This document shows positions 46,544 to 56,150 of a stretch of DNA of 64,000 bases, in pieces. Positions within the stretch are counted from its first letter, which is position 1. The number at the start of each line of letters is the position of its first letter. Under the pieces are notes generated by a model. The model was not told the DNA's origin, searched no databases, and saw only the letters and a program-made list of their open reading frames with translations. A program made the translations under genes and the position numbers. This DNA is from Calditrichia bacterium (GTDB lineage Bacteria; Calditrichota; Calditrichia; RBG-13-44-9; J075). The stretch lies in assembly GCA_028284905.1 (NCBI GenBank), contig JANQQU010000036.1, forward strand, positions 62,001 to 126,000, written 5' to 3'.

Positions 46544-47267
46544 GCATGCCTCCGCGGTTAAAGATTCGAAGGTAAGGATTGAGAAGGACAATTTCAACAG
46601 TGATTTGGGGAGGGGAAGGATATTCTAGTTTGTGTGAAAATGCTGCTTTTTGGTAGAACATAGTTAGTTGCGCTTTCACAGTTCTGTGTAATATGGTTCC
46701 GCTCCCTGCGGTCGCTAATTGTTCCGCTTCCTGCGGTCGCTAATGGTTGCGCTCCTTCGTCGCTGATGGTTAAATGATTTCCGAGTCAGAAGTATTATAA
46801 CCATTAGCGACCAGCGGGAGCGGAGCCTTAGCGACCGCAGGGAGCGGAACCATATTGCACAGAGCGCCTTTACAGCAATGACTATAATACATGCAAACCA
46901 ATCCGTTCACACGCCACAAGCAATCAACATTAGCCAAAAAGCAAGCTTCAAAAATTTAACCAAAAATCGTCTCTATCAGGAAGTCTTAAAAAGGAAAGTG
47001 TGGGAGAACACTGCGGGAAATCAATAGGCGTCAGCAAGCTGGAACGCCTTTCCCGCATAGTTCTCTTTTTTCTATATTATATATGTTGGGGGTCAGGTAT
47101 TCTTTCGGCCCTTGTTTCATTTAAGAGCATGAGTAATATATACCAGCTCCATGGAGTGGTTGTGTTTGAAATCATGCATTTTCGAATTCAGAAGATAAAG
47201 GGATTAGCAGATGGGCAAATAAACAGAGATGCTCATTTGCTCATCTGCTCATTTAAATATCTTGTTA
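46544..47267. other. Intergenic region with two repeat families
   Basis: Upstream of the M14 gene and downstream of the alpha/beta hydrolase gene. It contains the GGTTCCGCTCCC repeat copy 2 (46690-46860) and an AAATGGGC-like octamer palindrome (47208-47258). At about 47088 there is GTTGGGGGTCAGGTATTC, a phrase often seen near RAYT-type elements, but no transposase is present. The 94-codon frame at 47000-47284 starts with GTG, has no clear ribosome site and runs into repeats; it is not accepted. Confidence 0.55.
46690..46860. repeat. GGTTCCGCTCCCTGCGGTCGC inverted repeat, copy 2
   Basis: Same units as at 40465-40663: ATGGTTCCGCTCCCTGCGG and TCGCTAATTGTTCCGCTTCC on the left, and TAGCGACCAGCGGGAGCGGA and ACCGCAGGGAGCGGAACCAT on the right, about a 40-base centre. 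The arms are close to perfect complements. Confidence 0.85.
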
Positions 47268-47987
47268 TTATAATTTTTCTTTGAACCAGGTTGCTAAATC
47301 CTGCTTCAGTTGTGACTGAGACGCCAGTAGCGCCGTTGCATGGCCGCCTGTCTCAAAGATAGTGGTTTCAGCATATGCCCGGGCCTGGACGAGCTTCATT
47401 ATTGAGAGCGGGAAGAGATTATCATCTTTAGCTACAATGTGACGCCAGGCTGCGTTGCTTTTTTCCATACGAACAATCGACTCCGGGCTGAATAGTCCCG
47501 AAGAAAGAATGACATATGCTTTGCCGAACTGATAATTCCGCCCGGCTTTCGCGACTAATTCCCCACTGTAACTGGCACCAATAAAACCGACACGATTGCT
47601 ATCGATGCCCGCTACCGTTTTTAAATGCCGATGAGCAGCAACGATGTCCGGCCAGGCCCCGAAAACAAAATCCGGATTTAAATCCCGGCGGGCCAGTTTG
47701 CCCAGATTGATGCTCTCGCCATGCCCCCGTAAATCGATACGCAGGGAAGCGATGCCATTATCCGCAAATACTTTTGCCAATGAGTCGTATTCAGATCGGT
47801 TGCCGCCCCAGAGGGTATGGCAAAAAATAACAACCGGCAGGGGATTTTCCGCTGCCGGCATATTCAGTGTACCAATAATTTTCCAACCATCGCTGTCGAT
47901 TTCAATTTTTTCTTCTCCACCCAGCACAGCAGCTGTCAGTGCAGCGAGAAGTATCATCAATAATAGCAGGGTCGTCGTAATTTTCAT
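47268..47987 (-). CDS. Secreted alpha/beta hydrolase (dienelactone-like)
   Basis: 239 residues from ATG 47987, which has AGAAGGA upstream; an ATG nine codons earlier lacks one and spoils the signal peptide. A signal peptide (about 1-23) leads into an alpha/beta hydrolase core: PLPVVIFCHTLWGGNRSEYDSLA, RIDLRGHGES, and the nucleophile elbow FIGASYSGEL with Ser in GxSxS. The C-terminal FETGGHATALL supplies the probable catalytic His. Substrate unknown. Confidence 0.8.
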   Translation of the reverse strand: MKITTTLLLLMILLAALTAAVLGGEEKIEIDSDGWKIIGTLNMPAAENPLPVVIFCHTLWGGNRSEYDSLAKVFADNGIASLRIDLRGHGESINLGKLARRDLNPDFVFGAWPDIVAAHRHLKTVAGIDSNRVGFIGASYSGELVAKAGRNYQFGKAYVILSSGLFSPESIVRMEKSNAAWRHIVAKDDNLFPLSIMKLVQARAYAETTIFETGGHATALLASQSQLKQDLATWFKEKL

Positions 47988-48062
47988 AAATCCATCCTTC
48001 TTCGTAAAAACCATTGATCGCGCTCAAACCAAGCTACGACGCTCCCGAAAGGATGTTTGGCA

Positions 48063-49730
48063 TTATTGCAACAATTTTCTCCCATCAATATCGGCCGGTG
48101 GTGCAATGCCGAAAAACGCGGCAATCGTCGGGGCAATATCGATGGTGCGCACCCGCTGGTCGTAGTTTGCCGGCGTAATGTTCATACCAGCAAAAACAAT
48201 CGGCACGTGGGTGTCATAGTGATACGGTGATCCATGCGAGGTGCCGGCCATCCCGCCTATCAACACGTATTCCTTTACCCGAAAGATGAGATCCGCGGAT
48301 CGTTCCGGGTGATAGTGCTGGCGAAAAAGGCGAATATATTCATCTTTATCGCTGAAAGCGAAAAGGTCATCTTTATCATAAACATCGTCAATCTCTTCCA
48401 GCTTGATGAAGGCTGCCTTCAAACGATTGTTAAGTGTCTCTTTATCTACCCCGAATTGTGCAGCGATATCATAATCCAGCACAACGCCAAATCCACTTTT
48501 TGCTTTAAAATAGTTGGCCTTAATACCCAGTTCCTTCCCCACTGCAGCCATCACCGCTCTCAGGTTTTGATTGGTTTTCCTGGAGAGAATTCGCTTTGCC
48601 GGATAACCGCGACGCTGCAACTCTTCCGGCAGAGGCAAAACGCCATGATCGCTAGTGAGCACTTTCAGATAATTTCCTTCACCAACTTTCTCATCGAGAA
48701 ACTCAAACAGCTCGCCGAGGTATTGATCGAGATAGAGAAAATAGTCCATGCTTTCCTGGCTGAGCGGGCCATAATCATGGCCAATCGCATCGGCAGCGGA
48801 ACAGCCGATAAAGAGAACATCCGGCACATCATCCTGACCGAGCTTTTCCTGAAGCAATGCCTCTTTGGCAAAATCGATCACCAGTTTATCTCCAAAGGGC
48901 GTGGTTTCCAGCGCTTTGTAATAGCCTTCGTCCGGCTTCCCGGATTCCGTTTTCAGCGAATGCGGAAAGATGGCGAGTTCCGGAATTTTTTCTGCATGAA
49001 AACTATCTTCCCGGGCAAGAAAATAGATCGACTCGTCATCGTAAAACTTCTGCCAACCGTCTTCATAGTAACGATCCACCTGGCGGGAATTATTGAATGC
49101 TTTTACCCAATCGGGTAAATCGTCGCCGTAATAGCGAGAGGTTTGTAAGTTGCCGGTTTTCGAATCATACCAGTATGCGCCATCCGGTTTATGACCGCCC
49201 ATCAGCACTGCCCCGCGATCTTTCCGCGCCACGCTAATCACCTTACTCGCGGGATTTGCCGCCTTCATCCAATCGCCCAGCGTCGGTACCTGCAACGTTA
49301 TCGGGGAACGTCCCTTTTCCGGTTTCAGATCAGGATAATCCAGCAACGGCGCGGTAGTATCCTCTACGCAGTATATATCCCGCCCAATGGATCGCTCATA
49401 CCAATTATTGCCGACGACGCCATTCTTCGCCGGGAAACAACCGCTGGAGATGGTTGCATGGCCGGCACCAGTAACCGTATAGGAATGATCCTGATGCGCG
49501 TCAGTAAAAACAATCCCTTCGCTTTGCAGACTTGCCAACCCATGCTTGTATACGCCGGCAAAACGGGTTAGATGATCGCCACGCATTTGGTCCACAACGA
49601 TGACCACTGCCAGCTTCGGCGGGGCGCCCGGTGGAATTTTCGCAATTGGTTTCTTTTCCTGACAGTTGCTGCCAAAAAGTAAGAAAAGAACGATAAGAAA
49701 AATTGGAAGAGGTTTGAAAGAAAAATGCAT
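48063..49730 (-). CDS. PafA-like alkaline phosphatase superfamily protein
   Basis: About 555 residues from ATG 49730, which is preceded by GGAGAATCAA; longer starts up to 49823 have no ribosome site. A lipoprotein-like leader ends in GSNC. The type I phosphodiesterase/alkaline phosphatase domain has VVIVVDQMRGDHL (metal Asp), DHSYTVTGAGHATISSG with the Thr nucleophile (T85 or T87), LFIGCSAADAIGHDYGP and LTSDHGVLPLP with DH metal ligands, and THGSPYHYDTHVPIVF-like SHGSPYHYDTHVP near the end. It resembles PafA/SPAP phosphatases that release phosphate from phosphomonoesters outside the cytoplasm. Confidence 0.87.
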   Translation of the reverse strand: MHFSFKPLPIFLIVLFLLFGSNCQEKKPIAKIPPGAPPKLAVVIVVDQMRGDHLTRFAGVYKHGLASLQSEGIVFTDAHQDHSYTVTGAGHATISSGCFPAKNGVVGNNWYERSIGRDIYCVEDTTAPLLDYPDLKPEKGRSPITLQVPTLGDWMKAANPASKVISVARKDRGAVLMGGHKPDGAYWYDSKTGNLQTSRYYGDDLPDWVKAFNNSRQVDRYYEDGWQKFYDDESIYFLAREDSFHAEKIPELAIFPHSLKTESGKPDEGYYKALETTPFGDKLVIDFAKEALLQEKLGQDDVPDVLFIGCSAADAIGHDYGPLSQESMDYFLYLDQYLGELFEFLDEKVGEGNYLKVLTSDHGVLPLPEELQRRGYPAKRILSRKTNQNLRAVMAAVGKELGIKANYFKAKSGFGVVLDYDIAAQFGVDKETLNNRLKAAFIKLEEIDDVYDKDDLFAFSDKDEYIRLFRQHYHPERSADLIFRVKEYVLIGGMAGTSHGSPYHYDTHVPIVFAGMNITPANYDQRVRTIDIAPTIAAFFGIAPPADIDGRKLLQ

Positions 49731-49945
49731 TTGATTCTCCATCATCTTTAAATAAGGGCGCAAGTTAGCAAATTGTACTTTTTTTCGCAAAAAGGAAAAC
49801 TTTTTAACAAATAGATGATGCACTTCGCAGAAATCATTTCCGAAAGCGGTATTTTCGTTTTATTATTTGGGATACTATCTCACAAGCGACAGCGAGAACA
49901 AACAGTGGCAGTAACAGACTGCCGGCGTAATATCGGAGCGAATCA

Positions 49946-52114
49946 GTGAGTTTCTTTAAGGATATCAGCAACCAAACAAATCGTTTTTTTACAGAGCAAC
50001 CGGAAGACACCGGGAGAAAATTCGGCACATTCGGCGGGGTTTTTGTTCCCGATGTGCTGACGATCCTCGGCGTCATTATGTATCTCCGCCTGGGATGGGT
50101 GGTTGGCAATGCGGGATTTATCGGGGCAGTGGCGATTATTCTACTCGCAAAGATCATTACCATCTGCACCGGCCTTTCCATGGCTTCCATTACCACGAAT
50201 ATCAAAATCGGTGCTGGCGGTGCCTATTCAATTATTTCCAAATCGCTGGGGCTGGAAGCCGGAGGCAGCATCGGGATTCCATTCTATATCTCCCAAACCC
50301 TCTCCGCCTCGCTGTATATTATCGGCTTTACCGAAGGCTGGCTGCGTATTTTCCCCGAACACGATCCTACTGTCGTTTCCCTGATTACCTGGATGCTTCT
50401 GTTAACAATCTCTTACATCAGCGCTCATTTTGCTATCAAGATTCAGTATATCATTATGGTCATCATCGGGTTGTCGATAGTGTCGATTATTTTCTCGCCG
50501 TCAACACCGCAGCCGAGCATTAATTATGTCGGTCAGTTCGAAGATGCGGATTTCTGGCATGTATTCGCGATCTTCTTTCCGGCGGTAACCGGGATTATGG
50601 CCGGGGCGAATATGTCCGGGGATTTACGAGACCCCCGTCGGGCGATTCCGGTTGGCACCCTTAGCTCCATTGGCGTGACGCTGGTTATCTATATCGGACT
50701 GGCGTATCTCGCGGCTTACTATATTTCCCCGGAAGAACTACGGCAAAACCAAATGGCGCTGGTTGATAATTCTGCGATACACAGCCTGGTAATCATGGGT
50801 ATACTCGCCGCCACCTTCTCCTCCGCACTGGGCAGCATGGTTGGCGCACCGCGGGTGCTGCAAGCGCTGGCGGAGCAGAAAACCGTGCCGCTACATAAAA
50901 CCTTTGCCGTCAAGTCCGCAAACAATGAGCCGCGCAATGCGACATTCTTTACCGGTATTATTATCATGCTGGCAATTATCCCCGGCAATCTCAATGCACT
51001 CGCCTCGCTGATTACCATGTTTTTCCTGATCACCTATGGCACACTCAACCTGGTGGTATTTATCCAGCAAAGCATGAAAATTATCAGCTTTCGTCCCACT
51101 TTTAAGGTGCCAAGATTTGTGGCATTCTTTGGTGCGGCAAGCTGCCTTTTTATGATGTTTTTTATTAACACCATTTTCAGCGTTTTTGCTTTAATTACGA
51201 TTGTCCTCCTTTACATCTGGCTCACCCGTAAAGGGCTGGAGTCCGAATGGGGAGACATTCGCGGCGGCATGTTTCTGGTGCTGGCGGAGCGCGCCTCCCG
51301 GCTGGCGGCCAAATTTCCCCGCCATCAAATCTCCTGGAAACCGGATTTGCTCATTCCCATCAACGATCCCTCGGTTTGGGGAGGCTCTTTATTACTTATC
51401 CGCAGCATTACTGCCCCCTCCGGCAGCATTTTCGCCTTCTCGGTGATGGATAAAAATATCGAAGAAAATGAAAAGACTTTGCGGGAGTTGCTCGATCCCC
51501 TGAATGATCAAAATATTCTCGTTCACTCCACTGTCATTGAAGAGCATGAATTTATTCGCGGTACCAAACTGGTGATTCAAACACTGAAAAATGCCACTTT
51601 ACGTCCGAATGCCCTCTTTCTGAAAATGGAGGAGCGCGGTAAAAATGACCGGATGCTGGAGCAGCTTACCCAGCACGCCATGCGCTACCAGATGGGCTTG
51701 ATAATCCTCTATCAGCATCCCCGCGTGGCATTTGGTATTCAGAAAGACGTCAACCTTTGGTTACGGGATGGCAGTCCGAACTGGCACCTCGCCATGCTGA
51801 TTGCCCTGCAGATTCAGTCGAACTGGGAAGGGAAACTCAATCTCATTACTGTTGCGAAAGACGAATCGGAAGAAAAGCATCTACTGAAGTTTCTCGAACA
51901 TCTCAGCGACCAGGCCCGCCTGCCTTCAGTAACCGAATTTCACGTGCTTACCGGCGACTTTTTCACTGCCCTGGGCAAGGCACCCCGCGCGGACATTAAC
52001 ATCTTCGGTTTAGCCAATACTCCCACTTTCCGCAACATGCGCAAAATGCCGGAACATACCGGCTCTTCCTGCCTGTTTATTGGCGACTCCGGTCAGGAAA
52101 GTGCGTTGGTCTAA
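49946..52114 (+). CDS. SLC12-like cation-chloride/amino-acid APC transporter
   Basis: 722 residues from GTG 49946, with CGGAG upstream. Twelve membrane segments in the first 430 residues. The N-terminal block FGTFGGVFVPDVLTILGVIMYLRLGWVVG (about 26-54) and IFFPAVTGIMAGANMSGDLRDPRRAIP are hallmarks of the eukaryotic-type SLC12 (NKCC/KCC) family. A soluble C-terminal domain (about 440-722) resembles the regulatory domain of those transporters. Ion selectivity cannot be read from the sequence. It is transcribed away from the PafA gene, with a short A/T-rich gap between them. Confidence 0.88.
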   Translation: MSFFKDISNQTNRFFTEQPEDTGRKFGTFGGVFVPDVLTILGVIMYLRLGWVVGNAGFIGAVAIILLAKIITICTGLSMASITTNIKIGAGGAYSIISKSLGLEAGGSIGIPFYISQTLSASLYIIGFTEGWLRIFPEHDPTVVSLITWMLLLTISYISAHFAIKIQYIIMVIIGLSIVSIIFSPSTPQPSINYVGQFEDADFWHVFAIFFPAVTGIMAGANMSGDLRDPRRAIPVGTLSSIGVTLVIYIGLAYLAAYYISPEELRQNQMALVDNSAIHSLVIMGILAATFSSALGSMVGAPRVLQALAEQKTVPLHKTFAVKSANNEPRNATFFTGIIIMLAIIPGNLNALASLITMFFLITYGTLNLVVFIQQSMKIISFRPTFKVPRFVAFFGAASCLFMMFFINTIFSVFALITIVLLYIWLTRKGLESEWGDIRGGMFLVLAERASRLAAKFPRHQISWKPDLLIPINDPSVWGGSLLLIRSITAPSGSIFAFSVMDKNIEENEKTLRELLDPLNDQNILVHSTVIEEHEFIRGTKLVIQTLKNATLRPNALFLKMEERGKNDRMLEQLTQHAMRYQMGLIILYQHPRVAFGIQKDVNLWLRDGSPNWHLAMLIALQIQSNWEGKLNLITVAKDESEEKHLLKFLEHLSDQARLPSVTEFHVLTGDFFTALGKAPRADINIFGLANTPTFRNMRKMPEHTGSSCLFIGDSGQESALV

Positions 52115-52119
52115 AAAAC

Positions 52120-52190
52120 AATGGCAGTTGGCAGTAGCACCAGGCAGTGATAGGCTTTTGCTGCCACTGCGACTGCCTGCTGCCACTATC
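52120..52190. repeat. GGCAGTT heptamer palindrome
   Basis: Seven-base units GGCAGTT, GGCAGTA on the left and CTGCCAC, CTGCCTG on the right form a hairpin directly after the transporter stop codon. A related array (GCAGTAGCAGTTCGCAGT ... ACTGCTGC) lies at 58951-59008. It may help end the transporter transcript. Confidence 0.7.
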
Positions 52191-52243
52191 ATTTGCATCT
52201 CGCAAGACTATATTGCCCTTCACAAGTATATTATCCTAATTGG

Positions 52244-52272
52244 TTAACTTTTCAATTTCTTTCCGGTATACT
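52244..52272 (+). promoter_or_regulatory. Sigma70-like promoter of the S9 peptidase gene
   Basis: TTAACT (52244-52249), a 17-base spacer and TATACT (52267-52272), followed by GGAGG (52290-52294) and ATG 52303. It lies inside the extra codons of the longer reading frame, which argues against the upstream start at 52240. Confidence 0.6.
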
Positions 52273-52302
52273 ACAACAACAATTTTAACGGAGGTAAGTG
52301 AT

Positions 52303-54213
52303 ATGAATGGTTTTGTTCTCAAACTGCTCTTAATGACAGTCTTTTTCGGCAGTTTGGCAATCGGGAAGGAAAGTGCTGTACCGGTAATTCCCATGGAAGA
52401 TTTCTTCAAGAATCCCCAGCAGGCTTCCTTTCAACTCTCACCGAATGGTGAATATCTTGCTTTTATGCAACCCTGGCAAAAACGGATGAATATTTTTGTT
52501 CAGAAAATCGGGCAGGATCAAATTACCCAGGTAACCCAGGCGACCGAGCGGGATATTCCCGGCTATCTCTGGGCAAACAACGGTCGCATCGCTTTTGTGC
52601 AGGACAAAGGCGGCGATGAAAATTTTAAACTGTACGCAGTTGATATCGACGGTAGCAATTTGAGGGAATTGACGCCGTTTGATGAAGTGCGCGTGCAATT
52701 GGTCGACCAGCTGGAAGGTGATGATGCCCACATGCTCATTGGCCTCAACAAACGCAATAAGCAGATTTTTGACGTCTATCGCATCAATATCGATTCCGGT
52801 GAGATGGAAATGGTCGGGGAAAATCCCGGAAATATTTCTGGTTGGGTCACCGATAACGACGGAAAAATTCGCATCGCCACAACCACTGACGGCGTTAGCA
52901 CCAGCATGCTCTATCGTGAAAGCGAAGATCAGCCTTTTAAGTCGGTTTTAACGGTAAATTTCAAGGAAACACTCGCCCCGCTCTTCTTCGATTTTGACAA
53001 CAAAAACATTTATGCTGCTTCCAACCTCGGCCGGGATAAAACCGCGATTGTAAAGTACGATCCCGCCAATGCCAAAGAATTGGAAAAGATTTTTGAACAT
53101 CCGGAAGTGGATGTTACCAACCTGCTTCGTTCCAAAAAGCGTCAAAAACTGACCGGCGTTACCTTTTTTACTGCCAAGCGCGGCTACCACTTTTTTGATG
53201 ATGATCGCAAGCAGCTGCAGGCCGAGCTGGAAAAAGAGCTGCCCGGTTACGAAGTGGCCGTATCCAGCATGTCCAAAGATGAGAGTAAAGTGCTGGTGAG
53301 AACTTTCAGCGATAAATCCCGCGGCGCTTACTATTTTTACGATCGTTCCGCCAAGAAGCTGGAAAAGCTGGTTGAAATTAGCCCCTGGCTGAACGAAGCG
53401 GATCTTGCAGATATGAAGCCGATCAGCTACAAATCCCGCGATGGACTGACCATTAATGGTTATCTCACGCTGCCGAAAGGTGTGGAAGCGAAGAACCTTC
53501 CGGTGGTTATTAATCCGCACGGCGGACCCTGGGCGCGCGACTATTGGGGATTCAACTCCGAGGTGCAGTTCCTCGCCAATCGTGGGTACGCGGTATTGCA
53601 AATGAATTTTCGTGGCTCCACCGGATACGGCCGGGAATTCTGGGAAATCAGCTTCAAGCAGTGGGGCAAAAAGATGCAGGACGACGTAAGCGACGGTGTG
53701 AAGTGGCTGATCGCAGAAGGCATCGCCGATCCGGAGAAAGTCGGCATTTACGGCGGCTCATACGGTGGTTATGCTACCCTGGCGGGGATGACCTTTACCC
53801 CGGAACTCTACGCCTGCGGTATCGATTATGTCGGTGTTTCCAACATCTTCACCTGGATGAACGCGATTCCTCCTTACTGGGAGCCTTATCGGGAAATGGT
53901 TTATGAAATGGTCGGACATCCGGAAAAAGAGAAAGAGTTGCTGGAATCCGCTTCTCCAATTTTCCATGTCGATAATATCAACGCACCGCTGTTGATCGCC
54001 CAGGGCGCAAACGACCCGCGAGTAACGAAGGAAGAATCTGACCAGATCGTAGAAGCGTTAAAGAAGCGCAATATCGACGTGCCGTACATCCTCAAGGAAA
54101 ATGAAGGGCACGGCTTCCGTAACGAAGAGAACCGTTTTGAATTCTACCGGGCGATGGAAACATTTTTCTCCCGTCACCTTGGTGGTAAAACCGAAAACGT
54201 TCTGGCGAATTAA
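52303..54213 (+). CDS. S9 family prolyl oligopeptidase-like peptidase
   Basis: 636 residues from ATG 52303, which has GGAGG eight bases upstream. A signal peptide (about 1-20) is followed by a WD40-like propeller (about 30-370: FQLSPNGEYLAFMQ) and an alpha/beta hydrolase domain with the triad S486 (YGGSYGGY), D571 (GANDPRV) and H603 (NEGHGF). It matches the DPP/acylaminoacyl-peptidase group of S9, probably periplasmic, and may act on peptides made available by the nearby M14 and DUF885 proteins. The gene is followed by a repeat and then by the DUF885 gene. Confidence 0.92.
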   Translation: MNGFVLKLLLMTVFFGSLAIGKESAVPVIPMEDFFKNPQQASFQLSPNGEYLAFMQPWQKRMNIFVQKIGQDQITQVTQATERDIPGYLWANNGRIAFVQDKGGDENFKLYAVDIDGSNLRELTPFDEVRVQLVDQLEGDDAHMLIGLNKRNKQIFDVYRINIDSGEMEMVGENPGNISGWVTDNDGKIRIATTTDGVSTSMLYRESEDQPFKSVLTVNFKETLAPLFFDFDNKNIYAASNLGRDKTAIVKYDPANAKELEKIFEHPEVDVTNLLRSKKRQKLTGVTFFTAKRGYHFFDDDRKQLQAELEKELPGYEVAVSSMSKDESKVLVRTFSDKSRGAYYFYDRSAKKLEKLVEISPWLNEADLADMKPISYKSRDGLTINGYLTLPKGVEAKNLPVVINPHGGPWARDYWGFNSEVQFLANRGYAVLQMNFRGSTGYGREFWEISFKQWGKKMQDDVSDGVKWLIAEGIADPEKVGIYGGSYGGYATLAGMTFTPELYACGIDYVGVSNIFTWMNAIPPYWEPYREMVYEMVGHPEKEKELLESASPIFHVDNINAPLLIAQGANDPRVTKEESDQIVEALKKRNIDVPYILKENEGHGFRNEENRFEFYRAMETFFSRHLGGKTENVLAN

Positions 54214-54274
54214 GAGAATTTTCTCCCTTCGTTGTATCGGTTAATTCGGTTTTCTGATTTTAATAATTAATCAA

Positions 54275-54362
54275 CCTGTCATTGCGAGGAGTGGAGCGAC
54301 GAAGCAATCTCCATTTGTAAACTTTGGGATTGCTTCGGCAAAATGCGCCTCGCAATGACAGG
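54275..54362. repeat. TCATTGCGAGGAG inverted repeat, copy 2
   Basis: Arms CCTGTCATTGCGAGGAGTGG...GCGACGAAGCAATCTC and GGGATTGCTTCGG...GCGCCTCGCAATGACAGG pair over most of their length. It corresponds to copy 1 at 27083-27170. The upstream frame extension of the DUF885 gene runs into this repeat and is therefore not used. Confidence 0.88.
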
Positions 54363-54398
54363 AAGAATAAAATCATCAACCACAACAGGGGGAATAAT

Positions 54399-56150
54399 AT
54401 GTTCCGCGTATTTTATCTGCTACTTTTTTTACTGCCAGGTATCCTCTTCGCACAACCAACCCGCAATGATGCGCTGCATGAACTCTTCGACAATTACTTC
54501 GAAGCATATCTGCAGTTGAATCCCATCTATGCGACCTCAATCGGGGACTATCGTTTCAACGACCAAATGACCATTGAGATTAGCGAATCGCATCAGGCAA
54601 AGATGGCCGATTTATATCGGGAATATCTCGCCGCGCTGAACAAATTCGATAGTAAAACGCTTTCCGGTGAAGACCGCTTCAGCTACGAATTACTCAATGA
54701 TCAGCTTTCTCAAAACCTGGTTTCGATGAAATATCCAAGCCACCTGATGCCGATTACCTCCATGAACGACACCCCGGGTCTGCTCATCCGCCTCGGTAGC
54801 GGCAAAAGCCTACAGCCATTTCGCAATGTAAAGGATTATGAAGATTTCCGGCAACGCCTGACGCACTTCCCCGCCTGGGTAGATACCGCAATTGCTAATA
54901 TGAATCGCGGTATCGAGATGAAGATCGTGCAGGCAGCGCCTTTAATTCGTCAGGGACTGAACACCTGGCGGAACCAAATTGTTGATGATCCCACAAAAAG
55001 TAGTTTCTATGCCCCGCTGCGCAACTTTCCCAAGGAAATTAGCTGGGATGATAAAATGCGCCTAATCAAAGAATACAAAGCAACAATCATGACTGCTGTG
55101 GTGCCTGCTTACCGGAAACTATATCAGTATTTATCCAACGACTATCTTCCCCATGCCCGGGAAACCCTTTCAATTCGCGCCTTGCCGGATGGCGAGGAAT
55201 GGTACCGCTATCTGGTGCGTTATTACACTACGACCGACCTCTCTCCGGATAAAATTTTCGATATTGGTATGAAAGAATTGCAGAAAATCGAAAAGGAAAT
55301 GCAGCAAACTTTACAGCAGTTGGGGCATAGAGGCAGCATTTCCGATTACCTCTTTCGGATGCGTAGCGATCCATCTTTCCTGATTCGGGGTGGCGAGAAT
55401 ATGATATTCCAGGAATTCCAGCGTATCGAAAATATTGTCGCGGAAAATCTAACTACGATTTTTGATATTGCCCCAAAGGCAGCTTTTGAGATTCGGGCAG
55501 TCGACCGCAGCCTGGCAGCGGTTTCCCCGGCTGCTTTTTATATGAATCCGACCGCGGATGGGAGTCGCCCCGGTGTTTTTTATATCAACTCCGGTCGCGC
55601 TGCTTACCCGCGTACACAAATGGAAAGCCTCTTTCTCCATGAAGCATTGCCGGGACATCACTTTCAAATCGCCCTGGCACAGGAGCAGCAGAACCTCCCC
55701 AAATTCCGGCGGTTTGGCTACTATGGTGCTTTTATAGAAGGTTGGGGACTTTACGCAGAAACACTGGGTGAAGATCTCGGGCTGTACACGGATCCCCATC
55801 AATACTTTGGCATGCTCACATATCAGCTCCTGCGCGCCGCTCGCCTCATTGCCGATACCGGCCTGCATTATAAGGGCTGGGACCGGCAGGAAACCAGCAG
55901 CGCGCTCTCTCAACATGCTTTTGGCTATGCCGCTTTCGAAATCAACCGCTATACTGCCATGCCCGGGCAGGCGCTTTCCTACAAAATCGGACAGCTGCAA
56001 ATTTCCGAACTGCGCGAGAAAGCCGAAAAAAAATTGAAAGATCGTTTCGATGCAAAAGAATTTCATCGCCTGATTCTCCAGTCCGGCGCTATTCCGCTGA
56101 GTATGCTTGCGGATAAAGTAGAAGATTATATTTCTGAGAAAGGGAAATGA
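54399..56150 (+). CDS. DUF885 family secreted metallopeptidase-like protein
   Basis: 583 residues from ATG 54399 with GGGGGA upstream; the longer start at 54324 lies in a repeat. A signal peptide (about 1-18, ending LFAQ) precedes a mostly helical DUF885 domain. The conserved HEALPGHH (H414, E415, H420) looks like a zinc HExxx motif, and RFGYYGAFIEGWGLYAETLGEDLGLY, with the third-ligand Glu, follows. DUF885 proteins are related to M3/M32-like peptidases; activity is mostly predicted. Terminal KVEDYISEKGK. Confidence 0.88.
   Translation: MFRVFYLLLFLLPGILFAQPTRNDALHELFDNYFEAYLQLNPIYATSIGDYRFNDQMTIEISESHQAKMADLYREYLAALNKFDSKTLSGEDRFSYELLNDQLSQNLVSMKYPSHLMPITSMNDTPGLLIRLGSGKSLQPFRNVKDYEDFRQRLTHFPAWVDTAIANMNRGIEMKIVQAAPLIRQGLNTWRNQIVDDPTKSSFYAPLRNFPKEISWDDKMRLIKEYKATIMTAVVPAYRKLYQYLSNDYLPHARETLSIRALPDGEEWYRYLVRYYTTTDLSPDKIFDIGMKELQKIEKEMQQTLQQLGHRGSISDYLFRMRSDPSFLIRGGENMIFQEFQRIENIVAENLTTIFDIAPKAAFEIRAVDRSLAAVSPAAFYMNPTADGSRPGVFYINSGRAAYPRTQMESLFLHEALPGHHFQIALAQEQQNLPKFRRFGYYGAFIEGWGLYAETLGEDLGLYTDPHQYFGMLTYQLLRAARLIADTGLHYKGWDRQETSSALSQHAFGYAAFEINRYTAMPGQALSYKIGQLQISELREKAEKKLKDRFDAKEFHRLILQSGAIPLSMLADKVEDYISEKGK

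Noticed and set aside
47000-47284. 94-codon plus-strand frame with GTG start
   Set aside because: No good ribosome site, extends into the octamer repeat and overlaps the end of the hydrolase gene.
48234-49118. 294-codon plus-strand frame opposite the phosphatase gene
   Set aside because: Antisense shadow of the PafA-like gene with low-complexity hydrophobic content only.
52240-52302. Upstream start for the S9 peptidase
   Set aside because: It would place a promoter-like element inside the gene and displace the signal peptide; ATG 52303 has GGAGG.
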